DNA from: Aquipuribacter sp051216895
Lineage (GTDB): Bacteria > Actinomycetota > Actinomycetes > Actinomycetales > JBBAYJ01
Reading direction: 5' to 3'
DNA length: 64,000 nt
Assembly: GCF_051216895.1 (NCBI RefSeq)
Contig: NZ_JBPKAO010000008.1
Span: 124,001 to 188,000 of the forward strand
Part shown: one piece after another, positions 1 to 10,580 of the stretch
How positions within the stretch are numbered: the stretch's first letter is position 1
Layout: every line of letters begins with the position of its first letter
Program-made: the position numbers and the translations under genes
The notes under the pieces: model-generated
Database searches by the model: none
What the model was told of the DNA's origin: nothing
The model's input: the letters and a program-made list of their open reading frames with translations, nothing else

Positions 1-698
1 GGTTGCTGGTGGCCAACCCCCAGCTGGCGTCGTTGCGCCAGGAGGTCGACGCTCTGACCGTGAGCCGGGCCGCAGTCGTCGAGGCCGGCACCAGCACGCT
101 GCGCCGGCTCGAGCGGGACCTGCACGACGGGCCGCAGCAGCGCCTGGTGCGCCTGCAGATGGACCTCGCCACCGTCCGCCGACGTCTGGCCGACGACCCC
201 TCGGTGGCCGACGACCTGGTCGGCGAGGCCGAGCAGCAGGTCACCGAGACGCTGCAGGAGCTGAGGGCGCTGTCACGCGGCATCGCCCCGCCCGTGCTCA
301 GCGACCGCGGCCTGCCGTCGGCGCTGGCCTCGCTCGCCGGCCGGTGCACCGTCCAGGTCGGCCTCGACGTGGCCCTGCCGGACGTCGAGCGCCTGCCCGA
401 GCCCGTCGAGGAGACCGCCTACTTCGTGGTGGCCGAGTCCCTGACCAACGTGGCCAAGCACAGCGCCGCCCGCTCGTGCCGGGTGAGCGTCCGTCGCGAG
501 CACGACCCCCTGGCCGGGGGCGGCGGCGAGGTCGTCGTGGTGGAGGTCGCGGACGACGGGCGGGGCGGGGCCCACCCGGCCAAGGGGCACGGCCTGGCCG
601 GGCTGGTCGACCGCGTCGCCGGCGTCGACGGCCGCCTCGAGGTGGACAGCCCCGACGGCGGTCCGACCCGGGTCGTGGCGGTGCTGCCGTGCGGGTAG
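1..698 (+). CDS. Sensor histidine kinase, NarL/DegS type (5' end outside window)
   Basis: The C-terminal part of a two-component sensor kinase; its start lies before the window. The visible 231 residues hold a HisKA_3 dimerisation domain with the phospho-acceptor His in ERDLHDGPQQRL (about residues 38-48), then a GHKL ATPase domain with an N box (ESLTNVAKHS, about 145-154), a G1 box (VADDGRGG, about 182-189) and a G2 box (GHGLAGLVDRV). By family, it would autophosphorylate on His and pass the phosphate to the response regulator that follows. The stop overlaps the next gene's GTG start by 10 bp, so the two are translationally coupled. The stimulus cannot be read, because the sensor domain is missing. 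Confidence 0.9.
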   Translation, partial: LLVANPQLASLRQEVDALTVSRAAVVEAGTSTLRRLERDLHDGPQQRLVRLQMDLATVRRRLADDPSVADDLVGEAEQQVTETLQELRALSRGIAPPVLSDRGLPSALASLAGRCTVQVGLDVALPDVERLPEPVEETAYFVVAESLTNVAKHSAARSCRVSVRREHDPLAGGGGEVVVVEVADDGRGGAHPAKGHGLAGLVDRVAGVDGRLEVDSPDGGPTRVVAVLPCG

Positions 699-1330
699 TG
701 CTGGCCGAGGACTCGATGCTCCTGCGCGAGGGCCTGGTCCGGCTGCTCCAGGAGGCCGGGTGCGAGGTCGTGGCGGCCGTGGGCGACGCACCGGACCTGG
801 TGACGGCCGTGGTCCAGCACCGCCCCGACGTGGCCGTGGTCGACGTCCGGATGCCGCCGACGTTCACCGACGACGGGTTGCGCGCTGCCGTCCAGGCGCG
901 ACGCCAGGTCCCCGGGACAGCGGTCCTCGTGCTGTCGCAGTACGTGGAGCAGGCCTACGCCGAAGAGCTCCTGGCCTCGGGCGAGGGCGGCGTCGGCTAC
1001 CTCCTCAAGGACCGGGTGGCCCGCCTGGAGCAGCTGGTCGACGCCCTGGAGCGGGTCCGGGCGGGCGGCACCGTCCTGGACCCCGAGGTCGTCGCCCAGC
1101 TCTTCGCCCGCCGTCGACGCGACCCTCTGGACTCCCTGACCCCCCGGGAGCGGGAGGTGCTGGCCCTGATGGCCGAGGGCCGGTCCAACCCCGCCATCGC
1201 CGCGCGACTCGTGGTGGGCGAGGGCGCCGTCGAGAAGCACGTCGGGTCCATCTTCACCAAGCTCGACCTGCCGCCCTCGGGGTCGGACTCACGCCGGGTG
1301 CTGGCCGTGCTCGCCTGGCTGCGGACGTGA
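689..1330 (+). CDS. LuxR/NarL-family response regulator
   Basis: A 213-residue transcriptional regulator paired with the upstream kinase. The N-terminal receiver domain has the acidic pocket (LAED) and phospho-acceptor D52 in VAVVDVRMPP, with the conserved Lys in GYLLKD. The C-terminal LuxR helix-turn-helix begins at LTPREREVLALMAEG and ends EKHVGSIFTKLDL. The GTG at 689 is preferred over longer in-frame starts because it places the receiver domain at the N-terminus and overlaps the kinase stop by 10 bp. The target genes are not apparent. Confidence 0.92.
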   Translation: MRVVLAEDSMLLREGLVRLLQEAGCEVVAAVGDAPDLVTAVVQHRPDVAVVDVRMPPTFTDDGLRAAVQARRQVPGTAVLVLSQYVEQAYAEELLASGEGGVGYLLKDRVARLEQLVDALERVRAGGTVLDPEVVAQLFARRRRDPLDSLTPREREVLALMAEGRSNPAIAARLVVGEGAVEKHVGSIFTKLDLPPSGSDSRRVLAVLAWLRT

Positions 1331-1364
1331 CCGCCGGCGGGGGTGACCCCGGTCGCCCGCGGTC
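1329..1364 (+). terminator. Possible hairpin terminator after the two-component operon
   Basis: GACCGC (1329-1334) pairs with GCGGTC (1359-1364), with further GC-rich inner pairing that is interrupted. It begins inside the regulator's stop codon. It has no U tract, as is usual for GC-rich actinobacterial terminators, so the call is tentative. Confidence 0.35.
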
Positions 1365-1438
1365 CAGGTGGAGCACCGGTTTGGAGCGGAGGGCCCGCAG
1401 CACCTATGCTCGAACCGCTCACGACGGAAACGTCCCGC

Positions 1439-1511
1439 GCCCCTATCGTCTAGCGGCCTAGGACGCCGCCCTTTCAAGGCGGTAGCACGGGTTCGAATCC
1501 CGTTGGGGGTA
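1439..1511 (+). tRNA. tRNA-Glu (TTC anticodon)
   Basis: A 73-nt cloverleaf with acceptor stem GCCCCTA pairing to TGGGGGT (including one G-T pair), anticodon loop CTTTCAA giving TTC, and the T-loop motif GGTTCGAATCC. The discriminator is A1511 and CCA is encoded directly after it (1512-1514). It is the first of three tRNA genes in tandem. Confidence 0.97.
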
Positions 1512-1577
1512 CCAGCACCACCCGCTCGACCGAAGGGCCCTGACAAGCCCGGCACGGCAGGACCAGCACCACAGCAA

Positions 1578-1651
1578 GGCCCCGTAGCGCAGTTGGTTAG
1601 CGCGCCGCCCTGTCACGGCGGAGGTCGCCGGTTCGAGCCCGGTCGGGGTCG
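1578..1651 (+). tRNA. tRNA-Asp (GTC anticodon)
   Basis: A 74-nt cloverleaf: acceptor GGCCCCG against CGGGGTC, D-arm AGCGCAGTTGGTTAGCGC, anticodon loop CTGTCAC giving GTC, T-loop GGTTCGAGCCC, and discriminator G1651. CCA is not encoded and must be added enzymatically. Confidence 0.97.
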
Positions 1652-1678
1652 CTCGGGTGGGTAGGAACACCGCCCATC

Positions 1679-1751
1679 GGCCAGATAGCTCAGTTGGTAG
1701 AGCGTCCGACTGAAAATCGGAAGGTCGGCGGTTCGACCCCGCCTCTGGCCA
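1679..1751 (+). tRNA. tRNA-Phe (GAA anticodon)
   Basis: A 73-nt cloverleaf: acceptor GGCCAGA against TCTGGCC, D-arm AGCTCAGTTGGTAGAGC, anticodon loop CTGAAAA giving GAA, T-loop GGTTCGACCCC, and discriminator A1751. CCA is not encoded. The Glu-Asp-Phe order is a common actinobacterial tRNA cluster. I see no integrase or att duplication beside it. Confidence 0.97.
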
Positions 1752-1882
1752 CACCCCTGACCAGCACGGACACCGCGAGGAAGCGGTGAGGGTGCACAGG
1801 CGGCACGACCTGTGAGCGACCTCACGACCGGCCGGCAGAGTCGGGCCTCCCCGAGGCGGCGTCGACCGTGGACCTGCCCAGG

Positions 1883-2323
1883 TCAGGGCGAGGCGGGCGC
1901 CGACGGCCACGCACAGGTGACCCTGGCAGTGCCTGCAGGGGTGATCAGCCCCTCGCCATCACCTTCCGGCTGCACACCGCCGTCCCAGTCGTTGTAGACG
2001 AAGCAGGTGAACCCGGAGGTCCTCAGCGCCTTCTTCGGCAGGTGCCAGTCGCCGTCCTCCTGGAAGAGGGGATCGCGGTCTTCTGCAGGGATGACGGCCG
2101 GGATACCGCGGAAGTGGCAGGTGTAGCTGACGACGGCTCCGCCCTCGTCCCGTTGGACACTGACGCGCGCGGCCCACAGGTCCATGCCCGTGGGGTTGAC
2201 GTACGCACCCCAACGACAACCGGCGTCCCCGGCGTCGACGACATGGTCCGCGCTGGCCGGCGCCATCACCAGGAGCGGGGTAGCGAGCACGACAGCGGCG
2301 GCGGCGAGCGACATACGACGCAT
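1883..2323 (-). CDS. Small secreted protein with four cysteines, function unknown
   Basis: I do not recognise this 146-residue protein. The ATG at 2323 is chosen because AGGAGG lies 6 nt upstream and it begins a clean signal peptide: MRRM, a hydrophobic run of about 17 residues, and a likely cleavage after APASA near residue 25. The mature part holds four cysteines (about 36, 69, 107 and 137), suggesting two disulfides outside the cell, plus several Trp and Asp residues. It stands alone between the tRNA cluster and acs. A longer in-frame ATG at 2374 lacks a ribosome site and would bury the signal peptide. Confidence 0.75.
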   Translation of the reverse strand: MRRMSLAAAAVVLATPLLVMAPASADHVVDAGDAGCRWGAYVNPTGMDLWAARVSVQRDEGGAVVSYTCHFRGIPAVIPAEDRDPLFQEDGDWHLPKKALRTSGFTCFVYNDWDGGVQPEGDGEGLITPAGTARVTCAWPSAPASP

Positions 2324-2569
2324 GGTGAACCTCCTGTGCAGGTCGGACAGGCGGGCGCCGGCCCGTGATGCCACCTTCCCGCAGGGGATCGGGGCCCGAT
2401 GCCGGTATCACAGCAATCGCACCGGTATGTGACGCCCTGTGACTACCTCGCCTCCTGCGCGGGACCGGAGCCCGCGTGGCCCCTGACACCGGTCCTGCCT
2501 GCGCGTGATGTCCGGTGCCGAGGTGGGTGTTCGAGGCGAGGCCCTCCTGCCCGCCTACGCTCGTCGTCG

Positions 2570-4549
<1,980 letters not shown>

Positions 4550-4556
4550 GCCGGGA

Positions 4557-4581
4557 CCGGTGGGCCGAGCCGGCCCACCGG
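4557..4581 (+). terminator. Hairpin terminator after acs
   Basis: A perfect 10-bp stem CCGGTGGGCC / GGCCCACCGG with a 5-nt loop, starting 8 nt after the acs stop. No T-run follows, as is usual at this GC content. Confidence 0.75.
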
Positions 4582-4584
4582 CGG

Positions 4585-4650
4585 CTCCACCCCGACGGTG
4601 CCTCCACCCCGACGGAGCCACCGACGGAGCCACCGACGGCGCCACCGACC
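4585..4650 (+). repeat. Short tandem repeats upstream of the ROK gene
   Basis: Two 17-bp units of the type CTCCACCCCGACGGNGC are followed by 12-bp units of the type CACCGACGGNGC. They fill most of the space between the acs terminator and the ROK gene. They look like slippage-derived sequence; no regulatory role can be read. Confidence 0.7.
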
Positions 4651-4699
4651 GCACGAGCCGCACGGGCGCCCGAGCACCCCCCGTGCGACGCTGCTCGGC

Positions 4700-5908
4700 A
4701 TGGCCCTCCCCCTGGCCGGACGCGCCGAGAACGCGATCCAGGCGACCCTGCTCCGGCTGCTGCGCGACGAGGGGACGATGTCCAGGGTCGACCTGACCCA
4801 CCGGCTGCAGGTGTCCCGGACCACCGTGGCCGCCGAGGTGGGCCGGCTGCTCGAGCTGGAGCTGGCCGTCGACGCGGGCCCGGCCGCGTCGCGCGGGGGA
4901 CGCCGGTCGACGCTGGTGGGCGTCCACCCCGGCCTGCGGTTCGTGGGGATCGACGTGCGGGCCACCACCCTGGACGTCGCCGTCACCGACGGACGGCTCG
5001 CGGTCCTGGCCCGCCGCTCCGAGGCGATCGACGTGCGCCGGGGTCCGGAGGAGGTGCTCGCCCGGGCGCTGGAGCTGACCCGGTTGCTCATGGCCGAGCA
5101 GGGGGTGACGCGGCCCAGCGGGGTGGGTGTCGGGGTCCCCGGGCCGGTCGACTTCCACTCCGGGGTGCCGGTGGCCCCGCCGCTGATGCCGGGCTGGGAC
5201 GGCTACCCGGTGAGGGACGCCCTCTCCCGTGAGCTCGGCTGCCCCGTGGCGCTGGACAACGACGTCAACCTGATGGCGCTGGGTGAGCAGCAGGGCGGTG
5301 TGGCCCGGGGCGCCCGCGACTTCCTCTTCGTCAAGGTGGGCACGGGTATCGGCTGCGGCATCGTCGTCGACGGCCACCTGTACCGGGGTGCGGACGGCTG
5401 CGCCGGCGACATCGGGCACATCCGGGTGCGGGACGACGGCGGTCCCGCCTGCGCGTGCGGTGGGACGGGCTGCCTGGAGGCGGTGTTCGGGGGCGCGGCC
5501 CTGGCCCGTGAGGCGGTGGCGACCGCCCGGGCCGGCGGCTCCCCCGCCCTCGCGGCGGTCCTGGACGCCACCGGGGTGCTCACGGCGGCGGACGTCGGCC
5601 GCGCGGCCGTTCACGGCGACCCGGCCTCGATCGCGATGGTCAAGCAGGGCGGGCACGACCTGGGTGTGGTGCTGGCCCACCTGGTGTCGTTCTTCAACCC
5701 CCGGCTGCTCGTCATCGGCGGCGGGGTCTCGCAGCTGGGCCACGCGCTGCTCGCCGAGGTGCGCACCGTCGTCTACCGCCGCCCGCCGCCGCTGGCCACG
5801 GGCAACCTGCCGGTGGTCCTGACGGAGCTGGGCGACCTGGCGGGCCTCACCGGGGCGGTCCAGCTCGTGAGCGACCAGGTGTTCAGCCCGGGGGCGTCGA
5901 CCCGCTAG
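4700..5908 (+). CDS. ROK-family transcriptional repressor
   Basis: A 402-residue sugar-responsive regulator of the NagC/Mlc/XylR type. Residues about 10-60 form a winged helix-turn-helix (LLRLLRDEGTMSRVDLTHRLQVSRTTV region). The rest is the ROK sugar-kinase fold with LDNDVN (185-190), DIGH (237-240) and the zinc motif CACGGTGCLE (251-260). By family it binds operator DNA and is released by a sugar or sugar phosphate. ATG 4700 is preferred because the upstream in-frame extension is Arg-His-Pro repeat sequence. A secreted sugar-dehydrogenase-like gene follows 91 bp later on the same strand, and a small palindrome lies in that gap, so this may be its repressor (inference). Confidence 0.88.
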   Translation: MALPLAGRAENAIQATLLRLLRDEGTMSRVDLTHRLQVSRTTVAAEVGRLLELELAVDAGPAASRGGRRSTLVGVHPGLRFVGIDVRATTLDVAVTDGRLAVLARRSEAIDVRRGPEEVLARALELTRLLMAEQGVTRPSGVGVGVPGPVDFHSGVPVAPPLMPGWDGYPVRDALSRELGCPVALDNDVNLMALGEQQGGVARGARDFLFVKVGTGIGCGIVVDGHLYRGADGCAGDIGHIRVRDDGGPACACGGTGCLEAVFGGAALAREAVATARAGGSPALAAVLDATGVLTAADVGRAAVHGDPASIAMVKQGGHDLGVVLAHLVSFFNPRLLVIGGGVSQLGHALLAEVRTVVYRRPPPLATGNLPVVLTELGDLAGLTGAVQLVSDQVFSPGASTR

Positions 5909-5926
5909 CGCACTTCTGTCAGGAAT

Positions 5927-5956
5927 TTGACCACTTTCGCAACTATTGCGTAGTTT
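5927..5956 (+). promoter_or_regulatory. Putative promoter with internal palindrome ahead of the dehydrogenase gene
   Basis: TTGACC (5927-5932) and TAGTTT (5951-5956) are separated by 18 bp, a fair sigma-70 match in an unusually AT-rich stretch. Between them lies CGCAA-CTA-TTGCG (5938-5950), a perfect 5-bp inverted repeat that would be covered by RNA polymerase. A repressor bound there would block transcription; the adjacent ROK protein is the obvious candidate, by inference only. Confidence 0.5.
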
Positions 5957-5999
5957 CGGCATTCCCCCTGACAGTCGACGTTGACTAGAGGAGACACCC

Positions 6000-8171
6000 A
6001 TGACAGCACCTCGAACCCTGGTGGGCGGTGCCGTGCTCGCAACCGCGGCGCTCGCGCTCACGGGGATGTCGGCTCCCACCGGCACCCCAGCGACGGCGGC
6101 CGTCCCGGCCGCCACGATCGACGCCCCGGTCCCCCCGGACTCGGCCTTCGACAAGGTCACCATCGACCGCACGCCCGGTGAGCCGATCGACCTGGCCGTC
6201 CTGCCGGACAACCGCGTCCTGCACACCACCCGCGACGGGCAGGTGCGCCTGCACGACCCCGAGACGCGCCTCACCACCCTCGCGGCACAGGTCCCCGTGT
6301 ACCTCCACGACGAGGAGGGGCTGCAGAGCGTGGCCGTCGACCCGGACTTCGAGGAGAACCACTGGGTCTACCTGTACTACTCCCCGGAGCTCGACACCCC
6401 GGCCGACGACCCGGCCACGCCCGGCATCAACGAGGGCGACGCCCCGCTGACCGGCACCCCGGAGGACTTCGCGCCCTTCGAGGGCTACATCCAGCTGTCC
6501 CGCTTCAAGCTGGTGGGCGACGAGATCGACCTCGAGACCGAGGAGCAGATCATGCGGGTGCCGGGCACCCGGGGCATCTGCTGCCACGTCGGCGGCGACA
6601 TCGTGTTCGACGACGACGGCAACCTGTACCTGTCGACCGGTGACGACACCAACCCGTTCGAGTCCGACGGGTTCATCCCGATCGACGAGCGGCCCGGGCG
6701 CAACCCGGCCTTCGACGCCCAGCGCACGTCGCTGAACACCAACGACCTGCGCGGCAAGGTGCTCCGCATCACGCCCACCGACGGCGGCGGCTACACGATC
6801 CCCGAGGGCAACATGTTCGCCCCCGGCACCGCGCTGACCAAGCCCGAGATCTACGTCATGGGCCTGCGCAACCCGTTCCGGATCGAGCTGGACCGGGCCA
6901 CCGGACAGCTGTTCATCGGCGACTACTCCCCCGATGCGCGCACCGCGGACCCCGAGCGCGGCCCCGCCGGCATCGGCCGCTGGATGGCCGTCGAGGAGCC
7001 GGCCAACTACGGCTGGCCGACCTGCGTCAGCTCGACGCTGGGCTACGTCGACTACGACTTCGCCACCGAGACCTCCGGCGAGCCGTTCGACTGCCAGAAC
7101 CCCACGAACACCTCGATCCACAACACCGGGCTCACCGAGCTGCCTCCCATCACCGACGCCGAGGTCGAGTACCAGTTCGGCGACAGCGCGGAGTTCCCGG
7201 AGCTGGGCCGCGGCGGCATCGGCCCGATGGCCGGCCCGGTGTACGACGGCGAGGCCACCCTCAAGCGCGACCGCACCCAGGGTCGCCCCCCGGTGGCGTG
7301 GCCCGCCGCGTTCGCCGGCAAGCCGCTGTTCGGCGAGTGGACCCGCGACTACATCAAGATGTTCACGCTGTCCGAGGACGGCGACGAGGTCACCGCGATC
7401 GACGACGTCCTCGACAGCCTCGTCTTCGACAACCCGATGGACATGGAGTTCGGCCCCGACGGCGCGCTCTACGTCCTCGAGTACGGCGACGGGTACTTCG
7501 CCCAGAACCCCGACGCCCAGCTGTCCCGGTACGACTACGTGGGCACCGGTCCCAACAGCAACCGCAGCCCCGTGGTGGCCGTCGAGGCCGACGTCGTCAC
7601 CGGCGACTCGCCCCTGACCGTGCAGTTCGACGGCAGCGGCACCACCGACCCCGACGGCGACCGCCTCCGCTACGCGTGGGACTTCGACTCCGACGGCACG
7701 GTCGACAGCCGCGAGATGTCCCCCACGCACACCTACGACGCCGACGGCCGGTACCGGGCGACGCTCGTGGTCACCGACTCCGGCGGGCGCAACCGCGGCA
7801 AGACCGCGTCGGCGTACGTCGACATCGCGGTCGGCGGGCAGGCGCCCGAGGTCGTCTTCGTCACCCCGGTCGAGGGGGACACGTTCGAGTTCGGCGACAC
7901 CGTCCACTTCCAGGTCGAGGTGACCGACGACCAGCCGGTGGACTGCAACCGCGTCCAGGTGACCTACATCGTGGGTCACGACCAGCACGGTCACCCGATC
8001 ACCACCGCGTCCGGCTGCACCGGCAGCATCACCACGTCCGTCCCCGAGGGTCACGACCCCGAGACGGACGAGATGAGCGGTGTGTTCGTCGCCAGCTACA
8101 CCGACGAGGGCTCCGAGGGCATCCCGCCGCAGACCGGCACCGCCCAGGTCCGGCTCGTCCCCGTCGGCTGA
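6000..8171 (+). CDS. Secreted GSDH-family (PQQ-type sugar/sorbosone) dehydrogenase with PKD domain
   Basis: A 723-residue exported protein. A signal peptide (hydrophobic run about residues 8-22, cleavage near 34) leads into a beta-propeller of the glucose/sorbosone dehydrogenase family: early GEPIDLAVLPDNRVL, HDEEGLQSVAVDPDF, GNLYLSTGDDTNP, LRGKVLRITPTDGG, VMGLRNPFRIELD and GALYVLEYGDGYF. A PKD domain follows at about residues 520-605 (VQFDGSGTTDPDGD, YAWDFDSDG), and the last 120 residues look like a further beta-sandwich. Family members oxidise sugars with pyrroloquinoline quinone, but many actinobacterial members are uncharacterised and no PQQ biosynthesis genes are in view. GAGGAGA precedes the ATG. 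It lies downstream of the ROK regulator and ends at a strong terminator. Confidence 0.85.
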   Translation: MTAPRTLVGGAVLATAALALTGMSAPTGTPATAAVPAATIDAPVPPDSAFDKVTIDRTPGEPIDLAVLPDNRVLHTTRDGQVRLHDPETRLTTLAAQVPVYLHDEEGLQSVAVDPDFEENHWVYLYYSPELDTPADDPATPGINEGDAPLTGTPEDFAPFEGYIQLSRFKLVGDEIDLETEEQIMRVPGTRGICCHVGGDIVFDDDGNLYLSTGDDTNPFESDGFIPIDERPGRNPAFDAQRTSLNTNDLRGKVLRITPTDGGGYTIPEGNMFAPGTALTKPEIYVMGLRNPFRIELDRATGQLFIGDYSPDARTADPERGPAGIGRWMAVEEPANYGWPTCVSSTLGYVDYDFATETSGEPFDCQNPTNTSIHNTGLTELPPITDAEVEYQFGDSAEFPELGRGGIGPMAGPVYDGEATLKRDRTQGRPPVAWPAAFAGKPLFGEWTRDYIKMFTLSEDGDEVTAIDDVLDSLVFDNPMDMEFGPDGALYVLEYGDGYFAQNPDAQLSRYDYVGTGPNSNRSPVVAVEADVVTGDSPLTVQFDGSGTTDPDGDRLRYAWDFDSDGTVDSREMSPTHTYDADGRYRATLVVTDSGGRNRGKTASAYVDIAVGGQAPEVVFVTPVEGDTFEFGDTVHFQVEVTDDQPVDCNRVQVTYIVGHDQHGHPITTASGCTGSITTSVPEGHDPETDEMSGVFVASYTDEGSEGIPPQTGTAQVRLVPVG

Positions 8172-8212
8172 CCCCGGCACCAGCACCGCAGCACCAGCAC
8201 CGCAGCACCACC

Positions 8213-8258
8213 GGCGCCCGTCCCGCCGACCGTCCTCACGGTCGGCGGGGCGGGCGCC
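8213..8258. terminator. Long bidirectional hairpin between convergent genes
   Basis: A 21-bp stem with one G-T pair (arms 8213-8233 and 8238-8258) closed by a CCTC loop. It lies between the dehydrogenase gene (plus) and the MFS gene (minus), so it can end both transcripts. Just upstream is a short imperfect repeat of ACCAGCACCGCAGC. Confidence 0.85.
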
Positions 8259-8313
8259 CTGCTGCGCCGGGCGACCGGCGACGTCGGCCGAGCGGGCGTG
8301 GTCGCGGTACGCC

Positions 8314-9534
8314 TCAGACGGCCGGAGCCGGCGCCGACCGGTCCGTGCGCGCGTGCACCAGCCCCATCGGAGCCGCCACGAGCACGAGGACCGCGCAGGC
8401 CAGGAGGGCGGTGGGGATGCCGACCGGTTCCGCCGACCCGCCCGCGTGCCAGGCGGCCAGGGCGCCGACCGCGACGGCACCCACCGCGGTCCCGCCGTCG
8501 AAGGACAGGTTCCAGACCGCGCTGGCCGTCGGGGTGTCGACGGGCTCCACCCGGGCGAAAGCGGCGACGAGGGTGAGGTTCTGGACGGCCCCGTAGCCGA
8601 CCCCGCTCAGAGCGGCGCCCGCGAGAAGCACCCAGTCGCGGTCGACGGCCAGGCCCAGCCCCACGCCCGCCAGGCCGAGGGCGCAGACGACCGCGGAGGC
8701 GGGCAGCAACCTCACGGTGCCCACCCGGTCCGCGAGGAGCCCGGCCCGCCAGCGGAACAGCGCACTGGTCGCGCCGAACAGCAGCAGGCCCGCCGGCGCG
8801 AGCAGGCCGAGCGGTCGCTCGATCGGCAGGAACGTGACCAGCCCGCTGCCGGCCAGCGTGACCACGAGCAGGAGCAGGCTGGGCACCGCGACGGCGAGGA
8901 CCGCCTGGACGTGCCGCGGGGCCGGGCCGGCCGGGACGACCTCACGGTCCTGCTGCCGGGCCATCCGCAGGGCGTAGGGCACGGCGAGCACGGGCAGCGT
9001 CGCGAGCAGGGCGACGGGCCAGAACCCGACGAGCTGCGCCACCGCGACCGCACCGGGCACCACCACGACGCCGGTGAGGCCGATGGCGAGGCCGTAGATG
9101 CCTGCTGCCTCGCCGTGGCGGCCTCGCGGGGCGAGCGTGAACGTCAGGGTCGACCCGACGACGGTGAGCACGGCGAACCCCGTGCCCCGCACGGCGCTGA
9201 CCAGCAGCAGGGGGGTCAGGTCGGACGTCAGGGCCAGCAGCGGGGACGGCAGGCCGAGGGCGAGCAGGCCGGCGGCCAGGCTCCGTCCGCTGCCGAACCG
9301 GCGGACCATGGCCGGCACGGCCGTCTGGGTGGCCACCGTGGTGGTGAGCATGGCCGTGGTAACCAGCCCCGCCTGGGTCAGCGACGCCCCACCCTGGGCC
9401 GCCCACCAGGGCAGCGCCGCCAGGGTCGCGGCGAAGCCGACGAAGCCCAGCAGCGTGACCGCCACCAGCTGCCGGATACCGGCGAGCCGCCACAGCGACA
9501 CGTCCGTCGTGCTCCCCACGGGGCTGCTCCTCAT
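8314..9534 (-). CDS. Major facilitator superfamily transporter
   Basis: A 406-residue integral membrane protein with about 12 predicted helices and the MFS loop signature between helices 2 and 3 (VPAMVRRFGSGRSL), with a weaker repeat in the second half (RWRAGLLADRVGTVR). Families of this shape export drugs or small metabolites. The substrate cannot be told. It is monocistronic and convergent with the dehydrogenase gene. The ATG at 9534 fits a short cytoplasmic N-terminus before helix 1. Confidence 0.85.
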   Translation of the reverse strand: MRSSPVGSTTDVSLWRLAGIRQLVAVTLLGFVGFAATLAALPWWAAQGGASLTQAGLVTTAMLTTTVATQTAVPAMVRRFGSGRSLAAGLLALGLPSPLLALTSDLTPLLLVSAVRGTGFAVLTVVGSTLTFTLAPRGRHGEAAGIYGLAIGLTGVVVVPGAVAVAQLVGFWPVALLATLPVLAVPYALRMARQQDREVVPAGPAPRHVQAVLAVAVPSLLLLVVTLAGSGLVTFLPIERPLGLLAPAGLLLFGATSALFRWRAGLLADRVGTVRLLPASAVVCALGLAGVGLGLAVDRDWVLLAGAALSGVGYGAVQNLTLVAAFARVEPVDTPTASAVWNLSFDGGTAVGAVAVGALAAWHAGGSAEPVGIPTALLACAVLVLVAAPMGLVHARTDRSAPAPAV

Positions 9535-9749
9535 GCTCGTCCGTCGTGCCGACCCAGCGGGTCGGCCGGTCCCCTCGTGCCCCCAGCGGGCCGGTCCCGA
9601 CGCCGGATCGGTGACGAGTAGGCGACATCTGCCGGGTTCCCGTATCGCGAGGACGGAACGCCTGGTAAGAATCGGTCATGCCCACCACTGGTGGGTGCGG
9701 GGGGCACCGAGGACGGTACCTCCCTGGAGTCTCGCCCCGAGGACGGACC

Positions 9750-10556
9750 ATGGCCGCTCGCCGCCCGCTCACCCCCTTCGTCGCCACCCTCGCGGTCGCC
9801 GCGCTCAGCGTGGGAGGGGTCCTCGTCGGCACCGCCCCCGTCAGCGCGGCCCCCGCCCGGTCCGCGGAGTGCACCGCCGCGCTCGACGCCCTGGAGGACG
9901 AGTTCGGAGACGTCGTCTTCGACTTCGACGAGGAGCTGAGCGAGGAGCTCCAGGCCCAGGTCGACGCACTGTTCGTCGCCTACGAGGACGAGGTCGTCCC
10001 CCTCTACGAGCAGCTCGGTCTGGACTACTTCGAGGTCGACATCGAGGCCGCGTACGAGGTCCTGGACGCAGCGGAGGAGGAGTTCGAGACCGCTGCGGCG
10101 GCGCGCGACGCGGCGCAGTCCGTCCTCGACGACGCCGATGAGGAGCTCAGGCTCGCGGAAGCGGCCCTGCTGGAGGCCACCACCGGCGGGGACCCCGACG
10201 AGATCACTGCGGCGGAGGCGGCGCGCGACCTCGCGGCCGAGGCCCAGGTGGCGGCGGCGGGAGAGTTCGCCCCGGCGGACGCGGCGGCCGACGCGGCCGA
10301 GGACGTGCTCACCGAGGTCGAGACGGTCGTCGAGGCCATCGAGGTCCTGGACATCGAGTTCTGGGACGCTCTCGACGAGCTCCTCCCCTACGTCGACGAG
10401 CTCGACATCGAGCGTCTGCTCGAGCTGCTCACCGCGTTCGCGCTCGAGTGCAACGACGACGGTGAGGGCAGCGGCTCCGGCTCCGGCTCCGACAGCGGCT
10501 CCGGCAAGGCGCCCGTCGCCACGCCCGTCGCGGCCCGCGCGTCCTTCACGGGCTGA
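9750..10556 (+). CDS. Secreted Glu/Asp/Ala-rich helical protein, function unknown
   Basis: A 268-residue exported protein that I do not recognise. ATG 9750 follows GAGGACGG and starts a signal peptide (MAARRPLTPF, then a hydrophobic run; cleavage near SAAPA). The mature part is strongly acidic and rich in Ala, Glu and Asp with heptad-like spacing, probably a long coiled coil. Two cysteines flank it (AECTAAL near the start, ALECNDD near the end), possibly forming a disulfide. It finishes with a Gly-Ser linker and a hydrophobic-polar tail lacking an LPXTG or membrane anchor. It lies directly upstream of an L,D-transpeptidase, so a cell-wall role is possible but unproven. Confidence 0.7.
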   Translation: MAARRPLTPFVATLAVAALSVGGVLVGTAPVSAAPARSAECTAALDALEDEFGDVVFDFDEELSEELQAQVDALFVAYEDEVVPLYEQLGLDYFEVDIEAAYEVLDAAEEEFETAAAARDAAQSVLDDADEELRLAEAALLEATTGGDPDEITAAEAARDLAAEAQVAAAGEFAPADAAADAAEDVLTEVETVVEAIEVLDIEFWDALDELLPYVDELDIERLLELLTAFALECNDDGEGSGSGSGSDSGSGKAPVATPVAARASFTG

Positions 10557-10580
10557 GCACCATCGACCGACGCACCGACC

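Noticed and set aside
1439..2323. tRNA cluster as an integration site for a mobile element
   Set aside because: No integrase, excisionase or duplicated tRNA 3' end is visible downstream; the neighbouring genes look ordinary.
2395..2450. CRP/GlxR operator upstream of acs
   Set aside because: Only separated TGTGA words and a repeated CCGGTAT are present; the TGTGA-N6-TCACA pattern is not met.
5985..8480. 831-residue minus-strand open frame opposite the dehydrogenase gene
   Set aside because: It mirrors the codons of a recognisable secreted dehydrogenase and shows no protein family of its own.
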